Positions 1 through 7,866 of a stretch of DNA of 64,000 bases are shown in pieces. Under the pieces are notes generated by a model that ran no database searches, was not told where the DNA came from, and was given only the letters and a program-made list of their open reading frames with translations. A program made the position numbers and the translations under genes. Within the stretch, counting starts at the first letter, position 1, and every line of letters begins with the position of its first letter. Source of the stretch: Eubacterium sp. (lineage in GTDB: Bacteria > Bacillota > Clostridia > Lachnospirales > Lachnospiraceae); assembly GCA_017472565.1 (NCBI GenBank), contig JAFUPY010000054.1, positions 1 to 64,000 on the forward strand, read 5' to 3'.

Positions 1-93
1 GAAAACAAATAAAAAATAACTTATAATCTTTTACCTTGAACTTAAACTCTTGGATTACCATAAAATCTCATAGAACCTTGTACGGAAAACATT

Positions 94-624
94 TTACATG
101 TTTACTTCAAATTGTACTGTCTGATTATATCTGTCCAGTGCCATCTGCATTTCCATAATCGTTTTGGAAACAGATTCGTACTCCTCCTTAAGCAAATCCA
201 GATCGTAATTAATGTATCTATATTCAGGCACTGTATTTCTTGACATATAGGACCTCTGCTCTTCTCTAGCCTTAGGAAGACGTTTACGCATTACATCCAA
301 TACGTTTTTTCTCTTATTTAACTGTGCCATTCTAATGAGAATGGTATCGATACTCATTTCAATATCGCCAACCACTACTTTCGCAGTAGCATTCGCAACA
401 TTCAATGCATGCTTAATAACAGCTATCTTCTTATCAATTTCAGCTATTGTGTTAGCCACTTGCACATAATTATATTCAGGCACCACCGGTTCTTCATTAT
501 TTGCAACTATATAAGTGCTTGATGTTTCTTCCTTATTTACCCAAAAGGCTTTATCTTCTTCCAAACTCTTAAGCATTTTGTTCGCATATGCTGACGTCAT
601 TTTCTGCATCTTGTCGCCCTCCAT
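94..624 (-). CDS. Coiled-coil protein, possibly DIP1984-like
   Basis: A 176-residue soluble protein with no signal peptide or membrane segment. It is rich in charged heptad-like helices, roughly residues 55-80 and 95-170, and ends in an acidic/hydrophobic tail. The spacing of its helices and the 'ANATAKV' and 'LDRYNQTVQFE' blocks resemble the small helical DIP1984 family (function unknown), but this is a weak match made by eye. It stands alone, upstream of nothing on the same strand inside the window, about 55 nt after the neighbouring XRE gene. The start gives a lysine-rich N-terminus; MQKMTS five codons in is an alternative. Confidence 0.55.
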   Translation of the reverse strand: MEGDKMQKMTSAYANKMLKSLEEDKAFWVNKEETSSTYIVANNEEPVVPEYNYVQVANTIAEIDKKIAVIKHALNVANATAKVVVGDIEMSIDTILIRMAQLNKRKNVLDVMRKRLPKAREEQRSYMSRNTVPEYRYINYDLDLLKEEYESVSKTIMEMQMALDRYNQTVQFEVNM

Positions 625-678
625 TTCTATCTCTTGTTCAACCTGTTGAGATTAGTATAAGGGTGCAGCATACGATTG

Positions 679-954
679 TCATTGAACTGTTAGTTTAAAA
701 TCTCCCCATAAACGAACAATATCCCCGTCAATGACGAGGATATCTTCTATACTTGTATGTAATATTTTACTTAAAATAACAAAATTATCTAGGCTTGGTA
801 ATGACCTTCCGGAAATCCACTTATAAATGGCTTGTGGATTTTCAAACCCGCAAGCATCCTGAATGTCTCTTACCGTGTAACCTTGCTCCATCAACAACTT
901 CTTAATTTTCTGACCGGTTTCTTTTGTCCGGATTGACAAATACATTGGTTCCAT
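679..954 (-). CDS. XRE-family helix-turn-helix regulator (small)
   Basis: A 91-residue protein consisting almost entirely of a lambda-repressor-like helix-turn-helix (about residues 12-70). The core is 'GYTVRDIQDACGF' followed by 'QAIYKWISGRSLPSLDNF', the usual turn and recognition-helix pattern of Xre/Cro proteins. The ATG at 954 was chosen because GGAGG lies 10 nt upstream on the minus strand; a longer reading frame to 996 has no better site. It is probably a DNA-binding regulator of a nearby accessory gene. Its target is unknown. Confidence 0.75.
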   Translation of the reverse strand: MEPMYLSIRTKETGQKIKKLLMEQGYTVRDIQDACGFENPQAIYKWISGRSLPSLDNFVILSKILHTSIEDILVIDGDIVRLWGDFKLTVQ

Positions 955-1187
955 AATTCTTGTACCTCCGTAATTTTCTTCTTCATCCCAGAACACGATT
1001 CTAACTTAGGTAATTATTTTATCACATTTAATTCAAAAAGTCATTAAACCTACAGTTTAAAAATCTCACTAAACCACTTGTATCATACGAATTTTCCATG
1101 TCACTATGGCACAAACTTCCCCTTCATGCTAAATTGTTGTTATTTCTCGCTCCAAAATCTCCCGTAACTCCAGCAAATCCAACATTC

Positions 1188-1238
1188 TTACCACTTTCCA
1201 CTCCAGTTGCCGTGGCAGACCATTAGGATTTTTATCAT
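1188..1238 (-). pseudogene. 5' relic resembling a low-molecular-weight phosphatase
   Basis: A strong site (AAAGGAGATTAATTTT then ATG) starts a 16-codon frame 'MIKILMVCHGNWSGKW' that ends in a stop. The first 11 residues match the start of low-molecular-weight protein tyrosine phosphatases (VCHGN begins the P-loop), but the CRS part and everything after it are missing. It is best read as a truncated gene start. Confidence 0.4.
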
Positions 1239-1364
1239 AAAATTAATCTCCTTTAACCTTTTCTTTCTATCTCTGTCTGGATATCTCCCTCAAATTCTGA
1301 TTCATATTTAAATTAGAACGAATTTGTTTTATTAGTTCTTTCATCGTTTCGCCTCGCTGCTAAA

Positions 1365-1390
1365 AAGGAATAGACCTGCGCCTATTCCTT
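1365..1390 (-). terminator. Intrinsic terminator downstream of a gene relic
   Basis: AAGGAATAG, an 8-nt loop, then CTATTCCTT form a perfect 9-bp stem. On the minus strand the stem is followed by TTTTTAG. It lies just past the relic frame that stops at 1407. Confidence 0.6.
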
Positions 1391-1611
1391 CCCATCCATC
1401 AATATTTTATTTCCATGCCTCAGCATATTCCTGAATCGCAAACAAATTGAATTTTTTGATTGCGTATTCCTGTACACCGGCCTTTACAAACTATATGCTT
1501 AGCGCCAGTATAACAATTAACACGTTATACTGCAACCGCAGGGTGGCTTCCGTTTCTCCTTTTCACTCATGCAAATGACATTTTAATTACATACTTATTT
1601 GCTTTTTAGCA

Positions 1612-1836
1612 TTAATGCATTTCCAGATAGTTCACGATATCTGCAACTGTCTCAAATTGCTCCACATCTTCGTCTGGAATCACCACATCAAACGCAGTTT
1701 CAACTTCAACTATCAAATCTACCATATCCATGTGATCCAGCCCCAAATCACCAGCAAGATGCGTTTCGAGGGTAATTCTTTCTTCCTCTTCATCAAAAAT
1801 ATCTATAATTATCTTCTTAATTGTTTCAAAAATCAT
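1612..1836 (-). CDS. Acyl carrier-like protein lacking the phosphopantetheine serine
   Basis: A 74-residue acidic protein that matches acyl carrier proteins end to end: 'THLAGDLGLD', 'DMVDLIVEVETAFDV' and 'IPDEDVEQFETVADIVNYL'. In true ACPs the block is GLDSLDMVDL, with the serine carrying 4'-phosphopantetheine. Here the codons at 1734-1729 give His35-Met36, so Ser-Leu is replaced. As written it cannot be charged with an acyl group in the usual way. The ATG at 1836 has GAAAGGA 8 nt upstream; an upstream ATG at 1869 lacks a site and would overlap arsC. It is the last gene of a four-gene operon, 25 nt after arsC. Confidence 0.88.
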   Translation of the reverse strand: MIFETIKKIIIDIFDEEEERITLETHLAGDLGLDHMDMVDLIVEVETAFDVVIPDEDVEQFETVADIVNYLEMH

Positions 1837-1861
1837 ACGTTCTGTCCTTTCTCCAATGTGA

Positions 1862-2266
1862 TTATTCAACGCATATACTATTTCTTAACGCTAATACCTT
1901 ATCCTCAATCTCTTTCATCACCTTGATAAATTCTTCATCCGATTTCCCGGTCGGATCATCCAGCCCCCAATTATCATCGAAGCCTCGTCCGATAAAAGGA
2001 CAGCCCACATTGCAGCCCATGGAGATGGCAATGTCTGAATCCGGAATGTCTGAGAGCAACTTGGAATACTGGTCTTTCTCCATATCGATATCGTACCGTT
2101 CTTTCATAATCCGAACTGCATCCTGATTGATCTGTGGTTTTGTCTCCGTTCCAGCAGAAAAAACATCACAGATGGCGGACAGGTATTTTTTCCCTAAAGC
2201 TTCAGCTATTTGGCTTCTGCAGGAATTGTGGACACAGATGAAGGCAATTGATTTTTTGGTTTGCAT
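1862..2266 (-). CDS. arsC: Thioredoxin-type arsenate reductase / LMW phosphatase (ArsC)
   Basis: A 134-residue low-molecular-weight phosphatase-fold protein. The P-loop 'CVHNSCRS' (Cys-X5-Arg) lies near residue 11, and 'MGCNVGCPF' supplies the redox cysteine pair used by thioredoxin-coupled arsenate reductases; 'NWGLDDPTGKSDEEF' is the usual C-terminal block. The family reduces arsenate to arsenite. No ars regulator or arsenite pump is nearby; it instead sits 9 nt after mazG and before an ACP-like gene. Its role here may differ from classical arsenic resistance. Confidence 0.85.
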   Translation of the reverse strand: MQTKKSIAFICVHNSCRSQIAEALGKKYLSAICDVFSAGTETKPQINQDAVRIMKERYDIDMEKDQYSKLLSDIPDSDIAISMGCNVGCPFIGRGFDDNWGLDDPTGKSDEEFIKVMKEIEDKVLALRNSICVE

Positions 2267-2275
2267 GGTCTTCTC

Positions 2276-2614
2276 CTACCCTTTCAACTCCGTATACTTT
2301 TCCTTACACCCAAATGCTTTCTCCACCGGATATTTCTCTGTATTCCGCTTGATTTTCTCACAGACAATCTCATCCAGATCCAATCCGCAAGCATCTGCCA
2401 TAAGGATACAATAATTCACTACGTCAGCTAACTCTTCTTTAATCTTGTCCAGTTTCTTTTCGCATCTCACATCTTCAGCACTCCACTGGAACACTTCCAG
2501 CAATTCTGCTGCCTCCAGGCTAATGGAAATCGCCAAATCTTTTGGATTGTGAAACTGCTTCCAATCTCTATCGTCACGGAATTTCAGCACTTCATTAATG
2601 GTCTCTTGTGTCAT
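2276..2614 (-). CDS. MazG-like nucleotide pyrophosphohydrolase
   Basis: A 112-residue all-alpha NTP-pyrophosphatase of the MazG/RS21-C6 type. The metal-binding pattern is visible as 'EAAELLEVFQW' and 'KEELADVVNYCILMAD' (EExxE-like followed by ExxD). Such enzymes hydrolyse (d)NTPs or modified nucleotides to the monophosphate plus pyrophosphate. It lies 21 nt after the helicase-like gene and 9 nt before arsC, so it is probably co-transcribed with both. The link with a helicase suggests nucleotide clean-up or signalling during stress or phage attack; that is inference. Confidence 0.88.
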   Translation of the reverse strand: MTQETINEVLKFRDDRDWKQFHNPKDLAISISLEAAELLEVFQWSAEDVRCEKKLDKIKEELADVVNYCILMADACGLDLDEIVCEKIKRNTEKYPVEKAFGCKEKYTELKG

Positions 2615-2635
2615 TTCAGCACACCTCTTCCTGTA

Positions 2636-4219
2636 TTATTCTGTATCTACATACTGTGAAATATATTCTCGCAACTGGGAATCACAAACATATAAATAGG
2701 TTCCCCGAATTCCTCTAGTCATAAGAACATAATAAACATGCTGTATGTACTCCTTCAGCTCCTCATATGACGCTGACTGCTTGCCATACTTATCATAATA
2801 ATTCTGTTCGCGAACTACGATGCATTTCTGCTCTGAATCATACCCAATCTCATTACCCATAATGATAAAAGCATAATTCAAATCATACCCTTGCGTAGAA
2901 TGAATACAGCCAACTTCATTGATTGCTTGCTCCGAATGCACCCAACCTTCTGTACAATGGTTCCACTGCTTCTTTATCCCCTGGATTTCAATGTCATATG
3001 CAGTCTTATCATTTTTACTAGCCCAGTCCCAGGCATATCCAGCCGCCATTCTAACAAGCTGAACTTCCTCTTCCTTTTGATACATCAAATCATTAAATGC
3101 CCTAAAATCCGTCATCAACTTTAGTTCATAATTGGAAAATGTCCTCTTTTCTTTCACAGAACCAGACAAAATATCATTCACATAAGCAATATAATCATTT
3201 CCACCATTCACTCGCATCTGCGTCAGCAAATTGTAGTAAGTCAAAGCACGCTTGTCTTGTTCCGCTTCCATCTTCTGCCGGAATCGAGTGACATTAATTC
3301 CGGATGGTCCTACGACCTGCATCGAATCGTAAAACAAAACTGGACACTTGCACTGATGTAATATCCAATCTAATTCATCACTCTCCGTAGTCAGCCCAAT
3401 TCTTTCACAGCTTGCTTTGAATGGTCCTCTGTATGAAATATTTTTATACTGATGAAGTCTATGTGCTTCGTCTACAATCAAAATATCGTAGAATTGTTTT
3501 GTCACATCTGATGGTGCTAGGACGTCTGCTGCCTTCAGTCCATAAATACTCTTAAAAATACTTCTTAGAGTTTTTCTTAATGAAGTCTGTGGCACAACAA
3601 AACCAATCTTCTTGTCCTTGAATTCATCGCTATCTTTCAGATACTTAAGCAGAAAAATCGCCACGATCGTCTTACCACTTCCTGGCATACCATTCACAAC
3701 AACGGTTTGCTGCTCCTCTTGTTTTAAAGACGCAATGATTTCCTCAACCGCGGTTCTCTGGTCATTATTCAGCTCTTTGTACGGCGAATACTTGAATAGA
3801 TCAGAATTTTCCAATTCCTCCAGTGAATGCTTTACAATCTTTTCTCGCTGCAGCTTTCTCCAAAGCTCTTGGAACTTCTCGTCATACTCTTTTTTACCAT
3901 AGTATTCCTTATCAGCCATTCCCGCATTTTTGTTACGCACTTCATAAAGCTCATCCGCCGCAATATACTGGATCAGCTTAGACTCATAATCGAAAGTAAC
4001 CGACTGATTGAACAGCGAAGAATAAATGAAATGCACCTTATCATAAATCCGCTTGTCCACAGAACTATGGTGCTGGGACATACGATGCTTCACATGATTG
4101 GACTCACCAATGTAGGCTTGCTTTCCATTCTCCAGAATGTAAAGCATTGGCCAGTTGGTTAAGTAAGTCGCGTCGCCGTATATTTGATTTTTAAAGTCAC
4201 CTTGGGTAATTTTGAACAT
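2636..4219 (-). CDS. GIY-YIG nuclease-like domain fused to DUF2075 (Schlafen-type) helicase
   Basis: A 527-residue fusion. Residues about 20-100 resemble a GIY-YIG nuclease ('MLYILENGKQAYIGES' with 'HRMSQHH' after it). Residues about 155-520 form a superfamily 1 helicase of the DUF2075/Schlafen type: Walker A 'GMPGSGKT', Walker B 'ILIVDEAH', 'HSTQGYDLNYAFIIMG' and 'YYVLMTRGIRGTYLY'. It first opens a four-gene operon with mazG, arsC and the ACP-like gene. AAAGGA lies 8 nt before the ATG. The family occurs in accessory and defence-like contexts; cleavage and unwinding of nucleic acid are inferred from the domains. Confidence 0.88.
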   Translation of the reverse strand: MFKITQGDFKNQIYGDATYLTNWPMLYILENGKQAYIGESNHVKHRMSQHHSSVDKRIYDKVHFIYSSLFNQSVTFDYESKLIQYIAADELYEVRNKNAGMADKEYYGKKEYDEKFQELWRKLQREKIVKHSLEELENSDLFKYSPYKELNNDQRTAVEEIIASLKQEEQQTVVVNGMPGSGKTIVAIFLLKYLKDSDEFKDKKIGFVVPQTSLRKTLRSIFKSIYGLKAADVLAPSDVTKQFYDILIVDEAHRLHQYKNISYRGPFKASCERIGLTTESDELDWILHQCKCPVLFYDSMQVVGPSGINVTRFRQKMEAEQDKRALTYYNLLTQMRVNGGNDYIAYVNDILSGSVKEKRTFSNYELKLMTDFRAFNDLMYQKEEEVQLVRMAAGYAWDWASKNDKTAYDIEIQGIKKQWNHCTEGWVHSEQAINEVGCIHSTQGYDLNYAFIIMGNEIGYDSEQKCIVVREQNYYDKYGKQSASYEELKEYIQHVYYVLMTRGIRGTYLYVCDSQLREYISQYVDTE

Positions 4220-4334
4220 GATGATTTCCTTTGAATATTTGTCTTTTGTGTGAATGATTGTTTATATTATAACTCTTTTAGGTGAGTTTCTCATTAAAAT
4301 CATTACATAAATTATAAATAAAATGATTTTAGAA

Positions 4335-4366
4335 AAAAGCACTCAACTGTGAAGTTGAATGCTTTT
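4335..4366 (-). terminator. Intrinsic terminator after the rhuM-like gene
   Basis: GCACTCAAC/GTTGAATGC form a stem with one mismatch, flanked by A and T runs on both sides. The stop codon of the rhuM-like gene lies inside it. It can work in both directions. Confidence 0.7.
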
Positions 4367-4865
4367 ATATCACTTCTGCGTTATATTTTTCAATTACTGA
4401 AAGAACCTGCTTACTATCTAATGCGCTTTCAGTTCTTTTCATAACTCGTATTACTTCACCTAATTGCTTAATGCGCGTTTGATTTACAGCATATCCCTTT
4501 AATATGTATTCCTTCAGAACGGAATTTGCCCAACGGCGAAATTCTACACCCCGTCTTGATTTGACACGGTACCCAACAGAAATGATTACATCCAAATTGT
4601 AGTATTCCGCCATATGTGTTTGTGTTTTTCCTTCTATTGATCCATGTTTAGTGGTAGTCGCAAATTTTGCGACTACCACTTGATTATCTAACTCTTCATT
4701 TAACGCATTATTAATATGTTTCCCTATCGTTTTTACATCTCGACCAAATAATTCTGCCATTTGATTTCTATTTAGCCACACTGTTTCCGCTTCTATCGTT
4801 ACCGGCAGCAAAACACTTTTATCCTCTGCTTCAAACAATACGATTTCATTTTTCTTCTGTTCCAT
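4365..4865 (-). CDS. RhuM-like protein, N-terminal domain only
   Basis: A 166-residue protein matching the N-terminal part of the RhuM/virulence-protein family: 'VWLNRNQMAELFGRDVKTIGKHI' is the helix-turn-helix-like start, followed by 'YYNLDVIISVGYRVKS' and 'GVEFRRWANSVLKEYIL'. Full-length relatives are around 330 residues and carry a C-terminal Fic/DinB-like or unknown domain; here the protein ends soon after the core, so it is a short form or a truncation. The ATG at 4865 follows GGGAGG; the upstream ATG at 4925 would read through a hairpin. Function is unknown; relatives occur on mobile elements. Confidence 0.7.
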   Translation of the reverse strand: MEQKKNEIVLFEAEDKSVLLPVTIEAETVWLNRNQMAELFGRDVKTIGKHINNALNEELDNQVVVAKFATTTKHGSIEGKTQTHMAEYYNLDVIISVGYRVKSRRGVEFRRWANSVLKEYILKGYAVNQTRIKQLGEVIRVMKRTESALDSKQVLSVIEKYNAEVI

Positions 4866-4872
4866 AAAAAAT

Positions 4873-4909
4873 CCTCCCACAAAATTTCTTAATACCATTT
4901 TGTAGGAGG
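4873..4909 (-). promoter_or_regulatory. Hairpin that sequesters the rhuM-like ribosome binding site
   Basis: CCTCCCACAAAAT and ATTTTGTAGGAGG form a 13-bp stem (one G-U pair) around an 11-nt loop. On the minus strand the 3' arm contains the GGGAGG ribosome binding site for the ATG at 4865 and runs into ATTTTTT. It could act as a translational lock, or as a terminator just before the start codon. Confidence 0.6.
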
Positions 4910-4952
4910 TCTTCTTTTTTGTCATTGAACTTGTAGTATAAAATTTCTCCCT

Positions 4953-5549
4953 CTACTCTACCTTCTTGCCCACTTTCACTCGCTTCTTCCTCACATCCCC
5001 TACAACACCCAAGTAGATGCATATTGCAGGTATCACGTAGATAATCTCTAATTCATACATACTTACATCGTTAAAGAAGAAGAACAGCTGCCTGCGCAGT
5101 TCGTTTCCACCATCGCCAAACCATGTCGCCACCATTGTTGCCACAAACACGACTATGAATAGGAAGCCTGCTGCCAGTAACACGACTCGCAGCCATTTCC
5201 GTGGGATGTAAAGATTTACGCTTACACGAATCAGTGAAAGTACCGCAATGGCGAGGAAAATAAATCGCAGTGGTTTCAACAGGTAATACCATAAAAATGC
5301 TCCTATGACATTTACATCTAATGTAATGAGCTTTTTATTATACCACTGCACATATTTCTGACATATAATAAACCAGACCACGCTGATTGCGACCCAGATC
5401 AGTGCAATCACCAGTCGTTTTTTCCAACCTGTTTTTATTTCTTCTTTGGACTTGCGTTTTCCATAAATCAGTTCTTCCACAGACACCTGCAGCACTTGTG
5501 CCAAACGTCCCAGGGATTCCAGATCTGGTTCTGTTCGCCCGCTTTCCCT
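4953..5549 (-). pseudogene. C-terminal part of a split XRE-membrane regulator
   Basis: In frame from 5549 this reads 'RESGRTEPDLESLGRLAQV' and then 'SVEELIYGK', the second half of an XRE helix-turn-helix. It continues into about 120 residues with four hydrophobic segments. The N-terminal half of the HTH is at 12272-12412, on the far side of the integrated element. The join at GGGA (5545-5548) gives W-E-S-G-R-T-E-P, the family consensus. A stop codon (TAA) lies just upstream in the element. The 183-residue remnant starting with an ATG at 5504 could still be translated as a membrane protein, but without a working HTH. Confidence 0.85.
5545..5548 (-). other. Element end: attachment core (left)
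   Basis: Minus-strand GGGA at the join between the element and the C-terminal XRE half. The same 4 bases occur at 12303-12306. The GA is the likely crossover dinucleotide; this is inferred from the restored reading frame. Confidence 0.7.
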
Positions 5550-5574
5550 TAGTTAAAGATATGAACCCTCTTTA

Positions 5575-7188
5575 TCAATCTACTTTTCCAATAAATCGGT
5601 AGTATATCTCTATTTCCTGTATTCTTTCGTTCTCCTCATTCGTTGTTGCCTCATGAATAAGGATTTTTTCTATCATTGCATTTAATAATGGTGCTGTCAG
5701 TTCCTTTGGTACGGAATACTCCTTGATTAACTCAATCCACTTTTCAGCACCTATCATATCCTGTTCCATTTTACTTAATTCTTCTCTTAGGTTGGTTATC
5801 TGCTGTTCCAGTTCTATCTGCTCTTTTTGATATTTCCCCGACAGCATGATGAAGTTTCGTTCCGTTATCTTCTCACAGGCTCTATCTTCATACATTTTCG
5901 CAAATAAACGGTCAATCTCATTTTGTCGGTTCTCGGCTTTCCTCAAGGCACTTGCCTTTTTCTTCTTTTCCCGTATTCGCTCTGCATTGCCGACTTTCTG
6001 TATCTTATGCAATACCTTTTCTTCGTCCTGCTGTACTGCCTTAGCCCAATACTGCAATCGTTCCAATACAGCTTGATACAGCACGTCATAACGAATGTAG
6101 TGCATAGAACAATTACCTTTACCAAACTGCCCGTAGTAACTGCAAGCATAATAACTATACGGTGTTTTATTTGCCTTATTTGTCGCAAACCTCATAGACC
6201 AACCACAATCCGCACACTTGACAAGCCCTGCAAATATCGGCGTTGCCTTTTCCTTTGTCTGTCTACGCCTTGATTTTATCTGCTCCTGTACACGATAGAA
6301 CACTTCCTTGTCAATAATCGGTTCATGCGTGTTTTCTACTCGAAACCATTCGCTTTCGGGTTTTCGTACTTTCTTCTTGCTTTTGAAAGAAATGGTTGAC
6401 TGTCGATTATGAACGCTGTTCCCGATATAGACTTCACTTTTCAATATCGCCTTTACATGAGCAATCGTCCACTCATAACGCTTGCTTTCGGGCTTTCCCT
6501 CAAAGATATGAGCAAAAGTACCATACCTTGTAAAATTCAGCCAAGACGCTGTCGGGACTTTTTCTTCTCGCAGTATTTTTGTGATTTTTGCACTTCCGTA
6601 ACCTTGATAAGCTAGGGAAAAGATTTTTTCAATAATCCATTTTGTTTCATCATCAATCAACAGTTTCCCTTTGATGTCGGGGTGTTTCTTATATCCTAAC
6701 GGAGCATAAGCCCCATAATACGCACCCTCTGCAAATTTTGTCTTAAACGCTGATTTCACTTTACGGCTCGTATCTCTTGCTACCCATTCATTGATGATGT
6801 TCTTAAATGGTGCAATCTCACTTTCGCCTTTTTCGCTGTCTACACCGTCGTCAATCGCTATGTAACGGACATTATGGCTGGGAAAATACAATTCAGTATA
6901 TTGCCCTGTCATAATATAATTTCTGCCAAGTCGTGATAAGTCTTTTGTTACAACACAGTTGATTTTTCCTGCCTCTATATCCTCAATCATTCTTTGAAAG
7001 CTCGGTCTTTCAAAATTTGTTCCCGACCAGCCGTCATCAATATATTCATCAATCACATTCAAATGATGTTCTTTTGCATATAGACGCAACATACTTCTTT
7101 GTGTGGTAATGCTGGAACTTTCGCCCTGTAATTCATCATCTCGGCTTAACCTAAGATAAAGTGCAGTATTGTAAATCTGTTGTTTCAT
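5575..7188 (-). CDS. Large serine recombinase (TndX-like)
   Basis: A 537-residue site-specific recombinase. The catalytic domain (about 1-160) has 'ALYLRLSRDDE' with the nucleophilic serine, 'DDGWSGTNFERPSFQRM' and 'VTKDLSRLGRNY'. The recombinase domain follows ('APLGYKK'), then a zinc ribbon ('CADCGWSMR' with later Cys residues near 'GNCSMHY'), and a long C-terminal coiled coil. It is the kind found at the end of Tn5397/Tn4451-type elements and is expected to integrate and excise this element between GA-centred sites. It ends 26 nt from the element boundary. AGGAGG precedes the ATG. Confidence 0.95.
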   Translation of the reverse strand: MKQQIYNTALYLRLSRDDELQGESSSITTQRSMLRLYAKEHHLNVIDEYIDDGWSGTNFERPSFQRMIEDIEAGKINCVVTKDLSRLGRNYIMTGQYTELYFPSHNVRYIAIDDGVDSEKGESEIAPFKNIINEWVARDTSRKVKSAFKTKFAEGAYYGAYAPLGYKKHPDIKGKLLIDDETKWIIEKIFSLAYQGYGSAKITKILREEKVPTASWLNFTRYGTFAHIFEGKPESKRYEWTIAHVKAILKSEVYIGNSVHNRQSTISFKSKKKVRKPESEWFRVENTHEPIIDKEVFYRVQEQIKSRRRQTKEKATPIFAGLVKCADCGWSMRFATNKANKTPYSYYACSYYGQFGKGNCSMHYIRYDVLYQAVLERLQYWAKAVQQDEEKVLHKIQKVGNAERIREKKKKASALRKAENRQNEIDRLFAKMYEDRACEKITERNFIMLSGKYQKEQIELEQQITNLREELSKMEQDMIGAEKWIELIKEYSVPKELTAPLLNAMIEKILIHEATTNEENERIQEIEIYYRFIGKVD

Positions 7189-7299
7189 TGTCAGTTATCC
7201 TCCTTTATAACTAACCCGTGTTTACAATACCTGCTTGCAAGTAAAGTATAACACGGGTACTTTTTGTCATTCAATCTATTTCTTACAACTGCACCGATT

Positions 7300-7509
7300 T
7301 TATGCGATTGTCTGCTTTGCTTTTTCCAACATGACATCCGTTAGAAGTTCTTCCATTGTCTTTCCCTTTTCGGAAAAATGCTCTTTTACAACAATCTTTG
7401 TCTTTCCTCTGTTGCCAATGCCACACTTGCCATTTTTCTTTTGAATTGTTTTTACAGCATTATCAATAACACATACCCCCTTTCTGTAAAATCTTTCTAA
7501 GCAATTCAA
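7300..7509 (-). CDS. Small transposon protein, possibly TnpW-like
   Basis: An up to 69-residue frame. Its last 30 residues ('VVKEHFSEKGKTMEELL' then 'DVMLEKA') resemble the short TnpW-type proteins found beside large serine recombinases in Clostridia elements. The first ATG overlaps the neighbouring frame; the real start may be a rare codon near 7468, 8 nt after AAGGGGG. Function is unknown. It lies upstream of the recombinase on the same strand and could help its regulation. Confidence 0.45.
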   Translation of the reverse strand: MNCLERFYRKGVCVIDNAVKTIQKKNGKCGIGNRGKTKIVVKEHFSEKGKTMEELLTDVMLEKAKQTIA

Positions 7510-7633
7510 CGGCTTTTGTCATAGCCCACAGGAGTTCCACCTCTGCATAGTTCTTATGTAGCCGTACCCATTGCGTGCGACGCTCTGAACGCTCAAGCTG
7601 TGGCTGTACGGGAGTATCATTATCTGACAGCAC
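7463..7633 (-). CDS. Short element-encoded frame of unknown function
   Basis: A 56-codon frame from a GTG. It contains 'RTQWVRLHKNYAEVELLWAM' and then 'KAVELLRKILQKGG', an amphipathic helix that looks like real protein. Its stop overlaps the start region of the next small gene, and AAGGGGG lies inside its end, which suggests translational coupling. I do not recognise the family, and the N-terminus may have been lost. Confidence 0.35.
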   Translation of the reverse strand: MLSDNDTPVQPQLERSERRTQWVRLHKNYAEVELLWAMTKAVELLRKILQKGGMCY

Positions 7634-7866
7634 AGGTCATAGCGATAAAAGAGGACAAGTCTTTTACAAGAACACAGATAGGTTATCGCTCGCTTTTGCA
7701 GGGGAAAGGTCATGGCGTATCTGTTTCAACGGCTCGCTGTCTGTCAAACGTATTGAATTGCTTTATTCAGTTGTCAAAGAACGATTGAAAGAAGAAAATC
7801 ATCTTTCCTATATACCGCGTTGGAAAAGAGGAGAAATGTAACTAAAATTCAAAACTTTTTCCCTTT

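Larger units (their letters stand above)
997..1611. other. Gene-poor stretch with relics and a hairpin
   Basis: No intact gene is visible. It holds a 5' relic of a phosphatase-like gene (1188-1238), a short minus-strand C-terminal-like reading frame ending at 1407 (tail 'FAIQEYAEAWK'), the hairpin terminator that follows it (1365-1390), and an inverted repeat GTATAAC-N9-GTTATAC near 1508-1530. The stretch looks like decayed accessory DNA. Confidence 0.5.

Noticed and set aside
1508..1530. GTATAAC-N9-GTTATAC as an attachment site or operator
   Set aside because: A 7-bp inverted repeat in AT-rich DNA without a linked gene is too weak.
7575..7841. Plus-strand frames of 62 and 88 codons in the element
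   Set aside because: They use different frames over the same DNA, lack a ribosome binding site, and overlap a better minus-strand frame. Not strong enough to call.
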